Shown here: one piece after another, positions 7,438-16,545 of the stretch
How the letters are laid out: every line of letters starts with the position of its first letter
Numbering within the stretch: position 1 is the first letter of the stretch
Source: Acidimicrobiia bacterium
GTDB taxonomy: Bacteria; Actinomycetota; Acidimicrobiia; IMCC26256; JAMXLJ01
Length of the DNA: 41,209 nt
Direction: 5' to 3'
NCBI GenBank assembly: GCA_035651955.1
Contig: DASRES010000061.1
Coordinates: 1 to 41,209 of the forward strand
Translations under genes and position numbers: made by a program
Notes under the pieces: generated by a model
Database searches by the model: none
What the model saw: only the letters and a program-made list of their open reading frames with translations
Told to the model about the DNA's origin: nothing

Positions 7438-10400
7438 ATGAGCGCGGAGAACAGGTTGCGGCTCGTCCCGTTCGGCGGTGCGGCGCACCGGGCGCTGGAA
7501 GCGCTGCTCGCGGACCTGCAGGCCGACGATCCTCTCGCCGCGGTCACCGTCGTCGTCCCCACGGTGTACGCGGCGCTCTCGGTGCGGCGGCGGCTCGCGT
7601 CGCGCCTGCACGACGGGCGCGGGTTCGCGAACGTGCGGTTCGAGCTGATGCCCCGGGTCGCCGGGCTGCTCGGCGCGCCACGTCTCGAAGCGGCCGGCCG
7701 CCGGCCGCTCACACCGGCGACGGCAGCCGAGATCGTGCGGTCCGTGCTCGGTGACGTGCCGGGACCGCTCGGCGACCTGCGCGACCACCCGAGCACCGTG
7801 CGGGGCCTCGAACGGACGCTCGCCGACCTCCGGCGCGCCCGTCCCGCGACGTTGCAGCGGTTGCGGGCCCGGGGTGCACGCGCCGCGCACGTCGTCGCGT
7901 GTCTCGAGGAGTACCGACGGCGGACGCGGAACTTCTACGACGCCGACGACCTGCTCGACGCGGCGGCCGCGGCCGTGCACGACGATCCGTCGGCGACGCG
8001 CGAGCTCGGGTTCGTCGTCGTGTACCTCCCCGACGCGCTGTCGGTGAGCGAGCAGGAGCTCGTCGGCACGTTCGCGGCCACGGGCGGCGCGGCCGTGCTC
8101 CTCGGTACCACTGGCGAGCCCGACGTCGACGCGCCGACGATCGCGCTCGCGCAACGGCTCGCCGGCGTGCTCGGTCCCGCGGTGACCGTCGCCGGTGACG
8201 ACGCGGCCGCGCCGGACGTGCTGCTGGTCGACGCGCCCGATCCGGACGACGAGGTGCGCGCCGCGTTGCGGGAGGTGCTGCGACGGGCCGAGGACGGTCC
8301 GTCACCGGTGCCGCTGTCGCGCGTCGCGTTGCTGTACCGGATCGCCGAGCCGTACGCGCGCGTCGCGTTCGAACAGCTCGCCGCGGCCGGGATCCCGGCG
8401 AACGGCCCGACAGCGCGCCGCCTGCACGACTCCGGCGCCGGCCGCGTCCTCGAGGGTGCGCTCGCCCTCGCGACGTCCGACCTGCGCCGTGACGCGCTCG
8501 CGGCGTGGCTCGCGACCGCGCCACTGCGCGACCCGGGTGACGAGCACGGGATCGACGCGCACCGGTGGGACGTCGTGTCCCGGCTCGCCGGTGTCGTCGC
8601 GGGCGCCGACGAGTGGACGGCGCGGCTCGACACGCACGAGATGCGGCTCGAACGCCGAGCCGACGACCTGCGCGACGACGCCGACGCGACCGACGGCGTC
8701 CGCGGCGCGATCGACGTCGAGCTCGCGGAGACACGGCGGCTGCGTGCATTCGTCGAGCGGCTCGCCCAGGACCTCGTGGCACCCGAGCCGGCGACATGGG
8801 CGTCGCTCAGCGCGTGGGCCGTCGACCTGCTCGACCGTTACACCGGAGGAACCGCCGCGCGCGCGCACTGGCCCGAGATCGAGCAGCACGCCGCGCGCGA
8901 GATCGTCGCTCGCGTCCGGTCGCTCGGGGAGCTCGACGACGTCGCGGGCGACGCCGACCTCGCGGCGTTCCGCGTCGCGGTCGCCCGTGAGCTCGACGCC
9001 CCGCTTGGCCGCGAGGGCACGTTCGGGACGGGCGTCTTCGTCGGCCCGTTGCGCGCCGCGGCCGGGACCGACTTCGACGTCGTCGTCGTGCTCGGGATGA
9101 ACGAAGGAGCGTTCCCGCCCAGCGCGCGCGACGACCCGCTCCTCCCCGACGACGAGCGTGGCGGCACCGACGACGCCGACGAGATCGCGCCGCGCGCGAC
9201 CCGTCAGGACGAGCATCGCCGGTATCTCGCGGCACTCGCGTGCGCACCGGCGCGCGTCCTCACGTGGTCGCGTGCCGACGTGCGTGCGCAACGGGCGAGC
9301 AACCCGGCGCGCTGGCTGCTCGACGAGGCGTCGCGACTCGCGGGGCGCGTCCTCGGTGCGCCCGATCTCGCCGAGCTGGCCGCGCCCTGGTACCGGTCGG
9401 TCGAGTCGTTCGAGTCCGGTCTCGTCGACGAGTCCACGGAACCGGTGTCGTTCGGCGAGCTGGAGCTGCGCGAGCTGCGGTGCCTGCAGCGCGCGGGCGG
9501 TCGTGTCGACGACCACCCGTTCGTGCTCGGCGACGTCGCGCTCGCGCGCGGACTCGACGCCGTCCGCACGCGGACCGGTCGCGTGCTCGGCCGCTTCGAC
9601 GGGTACGTCGGCGATCTCCCCGACGTCGCGGGAGGTCTCGACCGCGTCCAGTCCGCGACGTCGCTGCAGCGGTACGCGACGTGCCCGCGCCAGTACTTCC
9701 TCTCGGAGGTCCTCGGGCTGCGCGACGTCGAACGGCCCGAGGCGACGGACGTGATCAACGGCCTGGACCGGGGGACGCTCGTCCACGCGATCCTCGAGCA
9801 GTTCGTGCGCGAGGCACGGCCCCGCTCGGCGCCCGGCGAGCCCTGGGACGCCCAGGAGCGCGCCCAGCTGCTCGCGATCGCGCAGCGTCACTTCGACGAC
9901 GCCGCGGCCCGCGGCATCACGGGCCGGTCGCTGCTGTGGCAGGTCGAGCAGCGCCGGATCCGGCGCGTGCTCATCGACGCGCTCGACGCCGACGAGCAGA
10001 ACCGCGCGTGCCTCGGTGTCGTGCCCGACCCCGGCCTGCTCGAGCTGTCGTTCGGCGACGACGATGCCGGCGAGCGTGGCGCGAACGTCCCGCCGGTCGA
10101 GATCGACCTCGGCGACGGCCGCCGGGTCGCGTTCCGGGGGCGCGTCGACCGCGTCGACCGCTCGCCCGACGGCACGCGTCTCGTCGTCCTCGACTACAAG
10201 ACCGGCAAGGACGACGAGTACAAGAAGCTCGATGCCGACCCGGTCCAGGCCGGCCGGCTCCTGCAGCTCCCGATCTACGCGCTCGCGGCGCGACACGTGG
10301 ACGAACGGGTCGCGGCTGTGTCCTCGTACTACTTCTTCCTGGAGCCGTCCACGCGCGACCACCTCCGTGGCTACACCGTGACGGACGAGACGCTCGACCG

Positions 10401-10638
10401 GCTCGGGGAGGTCCTGCGCGTCCTCACCGACGGCGTGCGCGACGGCCTGTTCCCCGCCCGCCCCGGTCCCGAGGACCGCGAGAGCTGGGCGAACTGCCGA
10501 TACTGCAGCTTCGACCGGATCTGCGCGCGCGACCGCGGTGCCGCCTGGCAGCGCGTGCAGACGGACGACCGGCTGCGCGCGTACGTCGAGCTCGCGGACG
10601 GACCGGTGGAGCCGGAGCCCGAGGAGGTCGGGTCGTGA
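7438..10638 (+). CDS. addB: AddB-like PD-(D/E)XK nuclease subunit with Fe-S cluster
   Basis: 1066 residues, the expected size of the AddB subunit of the AddAB helicase-nuclease that resects double-strand breaks for recombination. The C-terminal nuclease shows GRVDRVD near 902-907 and DYKTGK with Asp919/Lys921. It is bracketed by four Cys in the AddB order: Cys749 in YATCPRQYF, then Cys1020-X2-Cys1023-X5-Cys1029, which would hold a [4Fe-4S] cluster. VLGMNEGAFPPSARDDPLLPDDE is a typical AddB/RecC-type block. The N-terminal end (VPFGGAAHRALE) lacks a recognisable Walker A, so ATP hydrolysis by this subunit is doubtful. I chose the ATG at 7438, preceded by GGGAG. The stop overlaps the next start (GTGA). 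Confidence 0.9.
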   Translation: MSAENRLRLVPFGGAAHRALEALLADLQADDPLAAVTVVVPTVYAALSVRRRLASRLHDGRGFANVRFELMPRVAGLLGAPRLEAAGRRPLTPATAAEIVRSVLGDVPGPLGDLRDHPSTVRGLERTLADLRRARPATLQRLRARGARAAHVVACLEEYRRRTRNFYDADDLLDAAAAAVHDDPSATRELGFVVVYLPDALSVSEQELVGTFAATGGAAVLLGTTGEPDVDAPTIALAQRLAGVLGPAVTVAGDDAAAPDVLLVDAPDPDDEVRAALREVLRRAEDGPSPVPLSRVALLYRIAEPYARVAFEQLAAAGIPANGPTARRLHDSGAGRVLEGALALATSDLRRDALAAWLATAPLRDPGDEHGIDAHRWDVVSRLAGVVAGADEWTARLDTHEMRLERRADDLRDDADATDGVRGAIDVELAETRRLRAFVERLAQDLVAPEPATWASLSAWAVDLLDRYTGGTAARAHWPEIEQHAAREIVARVRSLGELDDVAGDADLAAFRVAVARELDAPLGREGTFGTGVFVGPLRAAAGTDFDVVVVLGMNEGAFPPSARDDPLLPDDERGGTDDADEIAPRATRQDEHRRYLAALACAPARVLTWSRADVRAQRASNPARWLLDEASRLAGRVLGAPDLAELAAPWYRSVESFESGLVDESTEPVSFGELELRELRCLQRAGGRVDDHPFVLGDVALARGLDAVRTRTGRVLGRFDGYVGDLPDVAGGLDRVQSATSLQRYATCPRQYFLSEVLGLRDVERPEATDVINGLDRGTLVHAILEQFVREARPRSAPGEPWDAQERAQLLAIAQRHFDDAAARGITGRSLLWQVEQRRIRRVLIDALDADEQNRACLGVVPDPGLLELSFGDDDAGERGANVPPVEIDLGDGRRVAFRGRVDRVDRSPDGTRLVVLDYKTGKDDEYKKLDADPVQAGRLLQLPIYALAARHVDERVAAVSSYYFFLEPSTRDHLRGYTVTDETLDRLGEVLRVLTDGVRDGLFPARPGPEDRESWANCRYCSFDRICARDRGAAWQRVQTDDRLRAYVELADGPVEPEPEEVGS

Positions 10639-13600
10639 GCGCGGTCGAACGCGACGACGACGCCGTCCGCGTGCAGGTGCGCGAGCAGCACGGGCGGACG
10701 ATGTTCGTCGAGGCCGGCGCGGGCACGGGCAAGACCACGACGCTGGTCGCCCGCATCGTCGCGATGGTCGTCTCGGGGTCCGCGCGGCTGTCGGAGGTCG
10801 CGGCGATCACGTTCACCGAGGCCGCCGCGGCGGAGCTGAAGGACCGCGTGCGCGTCGAGCTCGAGCGGGTCGTCGCCGACGACACGACCGAGGCCGACCG
10901 GAGCGAACGCGCCCGTGCCGCGCTCGACGAGCTCGACGACGCGGCGATCTCGACGCTGCACTCGTTCGCGCAGCGGATCCTGGCGACGTACCCGTTGGAG
11001 GCCGGTCTCCCTCCCGGCTTCGAGGTCGCCGACGACATCGCCGCGACGCTCGCGTTCGATGCCCGGTGGAACGCGTTCCTCGACGAGCTCCTCGCCGACG
11101 AGGCGCTCCACGACGTCCTCGTCGCCGCGTTCGCGCTCGGGCTGAAGGTCCGTCACCTCCGCGCGCTCGCCCGTGAGCTGCACGACCACTACGACCGCCT
11201 CACCCGCGCAGCCGACGACTGCCGCGAGCCGCGTGGCGTCCCCGTCGTCGACACCGCCCGCATCCTCCAGCCGCTCGACGAGGCGTTCGCGCTCGTCCCC
11301 CGCTGCATCGCGACCGACGACCGTCTGGCCACGCACGTCCTCGGGCTCGAGCGCTTCCGCGCGCGCCTGCGCGAGGCCGGGGACCGTCTCGACGTGCTCG
11401 AGGTGCTCGCCGACGCACCGAAGCTCGCGTCGAGCAACGGGCGCGCCGAGAACTGGCGCGACGGGTGCAAGCGGGACGTCGTCGCGCACCTCAAGCAGGC
11501 GAACGACGCGCTGGTCGAGACGTTGCGCGACGTCCGCGCGGCGCTCGTCTCGCCGATCGTGGCGCGCGTCGTGGCGTTCACGGTTCGGAGCGCGGACGAG
11601 CGCCGCCGGGAGGGGATGCTGGAGTACCACGACCTGCTGGTGCTCGCGCGTGACCTCGTGCGCCGCGACGCGGCCGTGCGCGGTGCGCTCGCGCGACGGT
11701 TCACCCGCGTGCTCGTCGACGAGTTCCAGGACACCGACCCGCTCCAGGCCGACCTCGCGCTCCTGCTCACGTCACGTGCCCCGTCGGCGAGCGGCGCCGA
11801 CACACCGGTGCCCGTCGACGCCGAAGCGCTCACGCCGGGCGCGCTGTTCCTCGTCGGCGACCCGAAGCAGTCGATCTACCGCTTCCGGCGCGCCGACATG
11901 GGCGTCTACCTGCGCTTCCGCACGGGGCTCGGCGACGATCCGATGCTCCTCGTGGAGAACCACCGGTGCGTGCCCGGCATCGTCGACTGGGTCAACCACG
12001 TCTTCGCCCGCCGGTTCGCGGACGGGCGGCCGGAGCTGCAGGCACCGTGGGTGGCGCTGACCGCCCACCGCTCGCCGCTGCCCGGGACGCGGAGCCCGGT
12101 CCAGGTCTTCGGCGAGGAACGCGACGCCCGCATCGACGAGGTGCGCCGCGCCGAGGCGCGCGACGTCGCCGCGATCGTCAGCCGCGTCGCGGCCGAGCGT
12201 TGGACGATCAGCGAACGGTCCGGCGACACGATGCGAGCCGCGACGTACAAGGACGTTGCGATCCTGCTGCCGACGCGTGCCGCGCTCCCGGCGATCGAGG
12301 CCGCGCTCGACGACGCCGGCATCCCGTCCCGGGTCGAGAGCCAGTCGCTCGTGTACGCGACGGCCGAGGTGCGCGATCTCGTGACGATCCTCACCGCCGT
12401 CGACGACCCGACCGACGAGATCGCGGTCGTGGGCGCGCTGCGCACGCCCGCGTTCGCGTGCGCGGACGACGAGCTCGTCGGCTACCACCTCGCGCACGGG
12501 CCCTGGGACTACCGCCGCCGCCCGCCCGACGAGCTGCGCGACCACGTCGTCACCCGAGCGCTCGCCGCGCTCCACGAGCTGCACCGCGACCGCTGGACGA
12601 CGAGCGTGAGCGGCTTGCTCGACCGGATCGTGCGTGAGCGCCACGTGCTCGAGCTCGCGCTCGCGTACCCGCGCCCACGCGACCACTGGCGTCGGGTGCG
12701 CTTCCTCGTCGACCGGGCGCGCGCGTTCGACGCCGCGGGCGGGTCGGACGTCCGTGCGTTCGTCGACTGGGTCGAGGAGCAGGCCTCGGAGCAGGCACGA
12801 GCGGTCGAGGTCGTCGCCCCGGAGCCCGACGACGACGCCGTCCGCATCACCACGGTGCACGCCTCCAAGGGGCTCGAGTACCCGATCGTCGTCCTCGCCG
12901 GGCTCAACGCCCGCGACGACGACCGCCTCCCGTCCGCGCTCTGGAGCGACGACGGCCTCGAGGTCCGGCTCGCGCCGAAGGACGTCGCCTTCGCGACGCC
13001 CGGCTACGAGACCGCGTGCGCGAACGAGAAGGATGCCGTCGCGGCGGAGCGCGACCGGCTGCTGTACGTGGCCGCGACCCGCGCGCGCGACCACCTCCTC
13101 GTCAGCCTGCACCGGTCGACGAAGGCCCGGCCGTGCGGTGCGGAACGCCTCGCCGCGTGTCTCGACGGTGCGCCGGGTGAGCGCATCGACCCGGGCGAAC
13201 CCCGTTCCGGGCACGTCGACGCGGCCGCGGCGGGTCGCGCGGAACGCGCGTCCACGGTCGACGCCGCGTCGGTGGTCGAGGCGTGGCGGGCCCGCCGCGA
13301 CGCCGTGCTGGCGCGCGCGGCGGATCCCGTCGTGAGCGCGACCGCGCTGTCGCACCGGCTCGCGCTCGCGACGGGCGCGGTCACCTCCGGCGACGACGTC
13401 GACGAGGAGGACGGGGCGGGTGCGGGGAAGGACGAGATGCTCGTCGACGACGACGTCGCGGTCTCCGTTCGCCGCGGTCGATCGGGCACCGCGGTCGGGC
13501 GCGCGGTGCACGCGGTGCTGCAGACGGTCGATCTCGCGACCGGCGACGGGCTAGCAACGGCCGCGCGCGCCCAGGCCCTCGCCGAAGCGGTCCCCGACCG

Positions 13601-13997
13601 CGAGGAGGAGGTCGCCCGTCTCGCACGGGCGATGTTGCAGGCGCCGGTGGTCCGGCTCGCGGCCGGCGTGCGGTCCTGGCGAGAGGTGCCCGTCACCGCG
13701 CAGGTTGGTGGCACGACCGTCGAGGGCGTGATCGACCTGCTCGTCGACGCGCCCGACGGGCTCGTCGTCGTCGACTACAAGACCGACCGCGTCGCGACGG
13801 TGGCGGCCGTCGACCGGGCCGTCGCGCGACATCGTCCCCAGGGCGCCGCGTACGCGCTCGCGCTCGAGACGCTGCTCGGACGGCCGGTGGTCCGCTGCGT
13901 GTTCGTCTTCGTGACGCCCGACGGTGCGGTCGAGCGCGACGTCGCGGACCTGCGCGACGCGGTCGCGCAGGTCCGCGAGGCCCTCACGTCCGTGTGA
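10635..13997 (+). CDS. addA: AddA-like UvrD/RecB superfamily helicase-nuclease
   Basis: 1120 residues; the motor subunit partnering the preceding AddB-like protein. SF1A motifs are in order: Walker A GAGTGKTT (Lys33), TFTEAAAAELKDR (Ia), STLHSFAQRIL, Walker B DEFQDTD (362-368), LVGDPKQSIYRFRRAD (III), ENHRCVPG (IV), TTVHASKGLEYP (V) and YVAATRARDHL (VI). The C-terminal RecB-type nuclease has GRAVHAVLQ, then VIDLLVD and VVVDYKTDR (Asp1047, Lys1049). The start is GTG at 10635, overlapping the addB stop, so the two should be translated together at near-equal levels. The much longer upstream open frame is a shadow of addB. Mycobacterial AdnAB differs in having motor and nuclease domains in both subunits. 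Confidence 0.94.
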   Translation: MSAVERDDDAVRVQVREQHGRTMFVEAGAGTGKTTTLVARIVAMVVSGSARLSEVAAITFTEAAAAELKDRVRVELERVVADDTTEADRSERARAALDELDDAAISTLHSFAQRILATYPLEAGLPPGFEVADDIAATLAFDARWNAFLDELLADEALHDVLVAAFALGLKVRHLRALARELHDHYDRLTRAADDCREPRGVPVVDTARILQPLDEAFALVPRCIATDDRLATHVLGLERFRARLREAGDRLDVLEVLADAPKLASSNGRAENWRDGCKRDVVAHLKQANDALVETLRDVRAALVSPIVARVVAFTVRSADERRREGMLEYHDLLVLARDLVRRDAAVRGALARRFTRVLVDEFQDTDPLQADLALLLTSRAPSASGADTPVPVDAEALTPGALFLVGDPKQSIYRFRRADMGVYLRFRTGLGDDPMLLVENHRCVPGIVDWVNHVFARRFADGRPELQAPWVALTAHRSPLPGTRSPVQVFGEERDARIDEVRRAEARDVAAIVSRVAAERWTISERSGDTMRAATYKDVAILLPTRAALPAIEAALDDAGIPSRVESQSLVYATAEVRDLVTILTAVDDPTDEIAVVGALRTPAFACADDELVGYHLAHGPWDYRRRPPDELRDHVVTRALAALHELHRDRWTTSVSGLLDRIVRERHVLELALAYPRPRDHWRRVRFLVDRARAFDAAGGSDVRAFVDWVEEQASEQARAVEVVAPEPDDDAVRITTVHASKGLEYPIVVLAGLNARDDDRLPSALWSDDGLEVRLAPKDVAFATPGYETACANEKDAVAAERDRLLYVAATRARDHLLVSLHRSTKARPCGAERLAACLDGAPGERIDPGEPRSGHVDAAAAGRAERASTVDAASVVEAWRARRDAVLARAADPVVSATALSHRLALATGAVTSGDDVDEEDGAGAGKDEMLVDDDVAVSVRRGRSGTAVGRAVHAVLQTVDLATGDGLATAARAQALAEAVPDREEEVARLARAMLQAPVVRLAAGVRSWREVPVTAQVGGTTVEGVIDLLVDAPDGLVVVDYKTDRVATVAAVDRAVARHRPQGAAYALALETLLGRPVVRCVFVFVTPDGAVERDVADLRDAVAQVREALTSV

Positions 13998-14007
13998 TGC
14001 CGTCGCG

Positions 14008-15000
14008 TCAGCGGCCGGAGCGCACCCAGCGTGCGAAGCGGTGCGGTCGCCCGTCGTCGACCATCGCGTCGTCCTCGCGTGCACGCTCGTCGCGCTCGGC
14101 GCTCGCGACGTCCACCCTGTCGCCCCCGTCGCGTACGGGGACCGGCGCGTCCGGCGCGACGACCGGGACGACGCGGTCGTCGCGGGTGTCCGCGGTGTCG
14201 TCGGCGTGGTTCGTGTCGCCGGCGCGCTCGTACCGACCGCCCTCGGCGCGACCGCGTCCGCCGTCGCTCAGGAAGTCGTCGCGCTCCGCTGCCGCACCCG
14301 CGCCCGTGCCCGCGGCGGCGCCGGCTGCCGCGCCGGCGCCCGCGGCCGACGGCGGGCTCGTCGTCTCGACCCGCTCACGCGCCGCGGCGTTGCGCGCCTC
14401 GGCCTCGCGACGAGCTTCCGCCTCGGGGCCGATCTCCGGGTCGAGCGCGTCCTCGAGCAGGTGCTGGTGCCACCGCTCGCCGCGGATCCCGCCGAAGAAG
14501 CTCCCCACGAGGCCGCCCACGAAGGCGAGCACGCCGGTCAGCGCGCCGATACCCCACCAGGTCGCGCTGTCGGTGGGAGCGCCCTGCGTGCGGAGCCCGT
14601 CGCGGATCGTCGTCGGGCCGCCCTCGGCCCACACGATCGCGGCTGCGATCACGAGCACGACCAGGGTCGTGATGAACACGGCCAACCCGTGCGTCGCACC
14701 CGCGCGGCGGGCCATGCGGCCGGCGACGTAGCCGCCGAACCACCATGCGCCCAGCACGACGATCGCGGTCGCGATCCCGGACCCGAGCCCGATCGCGCGC
14801 CAGTCGCCCCGGCTGAAGCCGCGGGCATCGATCCCGATCACCTGCACGATCGCCACCGCGATGCCGAGGACGAGGGCGAACGCCCCGAACCCGGCGAGCA
14901 CACCCGCCGCCGTCGACACCCCGGACACCCGTCCCCGGCCGGCGTCGTGCACCAGCGCGAGGCGGGCGTGCCGGTCCTCCACCTTGGTCCCCCGTGCCAT
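14008..15000 (-). CDS. Four-pass membrane protein with charged C-terminal tail
   Basis: 330 residues. Four hydrophobic segments lie at about 30-56, 71-94, 104-126 and 147-172. The Gly-rich GGYVAGRMARRAGATHGLAV region resembles YrzE/TIGR04086-like membrane proteins. From about residue 173 the protein is soluble and low-complexity: an Ala/Gly run (about 219-238), then a strongly charged Asp/Arg-rich tail. The function is unknown. I chose the ATG at 15000, since GGAGG lies eight bases upstream of it; the ATGs at 15015 and 15006 lack suitably spaced ribosome sites. The gene ends 11 bases from addA, convergent, and is divergent from the small lipoprotein gene. Confidence 0.8.
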   Translation of the reverse strand: MARGTKVEDRHARLALVHDAGRGRVSGVSTAAGVLAGFGAFALVLGIAVAIVQVIGIDARGFSRGDWRAIGLGSGIATAIVVLGAWWFGGYVAGRMARRAGATHGLAVFITTLVVLVIAAAIVWAEGGPTTIRDGLRTQGAPTDSATWWGIGALTGVLAFVGGLVGSFFGGIRGERWHQHLLEDALDPEIGPEAEARREAEARNAAARERVETTSPPSAAGAGAAAGAAAGTGAGAAAERDDFLSDGGRGRAEGGRYERAGDTNHADDTADTRDDRVVPVVAPDAPVPVRDGGDRVDVASAERDERAREDDAMVDDGRPHRFARWVRSGR

Positions 15001-15073
15001 GGTCATCGCCTCCATTCGGTCTTGGAAAGAGGCATGCCCACGGCCTCACCTGGGGAAACGCGCCCGCGGTTGG

Positions 15074-15091
15074 CCCCCGTATCGTCGGGGG
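15074..15091. promoter_or_regulatory. Inverted repeat in the divergent intergenic region
   Basis: CCCCCG (15074-15079) and CGGGGG (15086-15091) flank TATCGT, which could be a -10 element (TANNNT) for the lipoprotein gene starting at 15124. A second pairing, CCCGTA with TACGGG (15076-15081 and 15092-15097), overlaps it. It could be a promoter-operator or just a GC-rich hairpin. Confidence 0.3.
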
Positions 15092-15123
15092 TACGGGCCA
15101 GTGAGGGGGAACGGAGGGCGACA

Positions 15124-15519
15124 ATGAGACGGACGCTGGCGGCCGTGGCGGCCGTGACGGCCGCGGTGGCGCTGCTCGGGGCGGGCTGCTCGAGCGCCAC
15201 CCAGAGCTCGGCCAAGGACACCGTGAAGAACGCGACGAACGACGCGAAGCAGGCCGTCGCGCACACGACCGCGGACGGGTTGAGCGCGGCGATCAAGCAC
15301 CAGGCCGACGTCCAGCACCGTCCGGCCCGGTCCATCGAGGTGGTCAAGGCTGCAGTCGACGACCTGCATCTCGGCGATTCGGTCACCGGCGTGACCGACG
15401 CCAACCACGACGGACTCGTCGACAGCGGGAAGATCCAGGTCGAGGTGGCCGGCAAGTTCGCCTGCCTCGCGCTGCCGCCGACCGGCAACGACGTCGTCGT
15501 GACCAACGGTCGCTGCTGA
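15124..15519 (+). CDS. Small lipoprotein of unknown function
   Basis: 131 residues with a lipoprotein signal: MRRT, a hydrophobic Ala/Val/Leu stretch, then LLGAGC, predicting lipidation at the Cys and anchoring outside the membrane. The mature part starts with a Ser/Lys/Asn/Ala-rich region (about 25-55) reminiscent of a short helix or linker. It continues with a small domain ending in CLALPPTGNDVVVTNGRC, whose two Cys could form a disulfide. I do not recognise a family. The ATG at 15124 is preceded by GGAGGG at a good distance. It is transcribed away from the membrane protein and stands alone before the flavoprotein gene. Confidence 0.8.
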   Translation: MRRTLAAVAAVTAAVALLGAGCSSATQSSAKDTVKNATNDAKQAVAHTTADGLSAAIKHQADVQHRPARSIEVVKAAVDDLHLGDSVTGVTDANHDGLVDSGKIQVEVAGKFACLALPPTGNDVVVTNGRC

Positions 15520-15573
15520 CGCGAGCGAGACGAGCGGCCGCACGCCCGGACCTCGCACTGGCATGCTGCGTCG

Positions 15574-16545
15574 GTGATCGCGACCGCGCTCACGCAGCGG
15601 CTCGGGTGCCGCGTCCCGGTGCAGCAAGCGGGGATGGGCGGCGTCACGACGGTCGAGCTCGTCGAGGCCGTGGCCGCGGCCGGCGCCATCGGCACGCTGC
15701 CCGGGCTCGACGCGATCCCGCTCCGTGACCGCCTGGCCCGCCTGGCCGACCGGCCCGGGCTCGCCTACGGCGTCAACTTCCTCGTCCCGTTCGTCGACCC
15801 GGCCGACGTCGAGCTCGCCGCGCGTGAGAGCCGGTTCGTCGAGATGTTCTACGGCGATCCCGAGCGCGCGACGGTCGAGCGGATCCACGCGGGCGGCGCG
15901 GAGGCGTGGTGGCAGGTCGGCTCCGTCGCCGAGGCGTGCGCGGCCGTCGACGCCGGGTGCGACGTCGTCATCGCCCAGGGCGTCGAGGCCGGCGGCCACG
16001 TGCGCGGCACGACCCCGCTCCTGCCCCTGCTCGACGGTGTGCTCGGCGCGCTCGACCGCGCCGGCACGCGCGACGTCCCGGTCGTCGCCGCGGGCGGGAT
16101 CGCGACCGCGCGCGGCGTCGCCGCGGTCCTCGCCGCGGGCGCGTCCGCCGCGCGCGTCGGCACGCGGTTCGTCGCGACCGACGAGTCGTGCGCCCATCCC
16201 CGCTACAAGGACGCCCTCGTGCACGCGAGCGGAGTCGACACCGTCCTCACCGACCGCTTCGGCGCGGGATGGCCGGACGCACCGCACCGCGTCCTGCGCC
16301 GCGCGCTCGACCGCGCGAACGAGGCCACGACCGACGTCGTCGGCGCGACCCGGCACGCGGACGCGGAGATCCCGGTCGTGCGATGGTCGCCGATGCCGCC
16401 GACCGTCGACACGACGGGCGCGATCGAGGCGATGGCGTGCTACTGCGGGCAGGGCGTCGACGCCGTCACCGGCAGAGAACGCGCCGCGGACGTCGTGCGC
16501 GAACTCGCGGAGGGCGCGGAACGGCTGCTCCGTTCGTGGTCGTGA
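15574..16545 (+). CDS. Nitronate monooxygenase / NPD-family flavoprotein
   Basis: 323 residues, an FMN-binding TIM barrel of the nitronate monooxygenase / 2-nitropropane dioxygenase family. The N-terminus has the PVQQAGMGGVTT active-site loop, the middle has VIAQGVEAGGHVRG (FMN phosphate region), and PVVAAGGIAT and ARVGTRFVATDES follow. These match the family closely. Members oxidise alkyl nitronates or act as enoyl reductases, and the true substrate here is not known. The start is GTG at 15574; the ATG at 15563 is out of frame. The stop overlaps the GTG of the DUF1206 gene, indicating translational coupling to a membrane protein, which is not an expected partner for this enzyme. Confidence 0.92.
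   Translation: MIATALTQRLGCRVPVQQAGMGGVTTVELVEAVAAAGAIGTLPGLDAIPLRDRLARLADRPGLAYGVNFLVPFVDPADVELAARESRFVEMFYGDPERATVERIHAGGAEAWWQVGSVAEACAAVDAGCDVVIAQGVEAGGHVRGTTPLLPLLDGVLGALDRAGTRDVPVVAAGGIATARGVAAVLAAGASAARVGTRFVATDESCAHPRYKDALVHASGVDTVLTDRFGAGWPDAPHRVLRRALDRANEATTDVVGATRHADAEIPVVRWSPMPPTVDTTGAIEAMACYCGQGVDAVTGRERAADVVRELAEGAERLLRSWS

Noticed and set aside
9240-10634. Very long open frame reading continuously into the AddA gene
   Set aside because: The upstream part is Arg-rich and lacks family motifs, as expected for a GC-rich shadow of the AddB gene. The true AddA start is the GTG at 10635.
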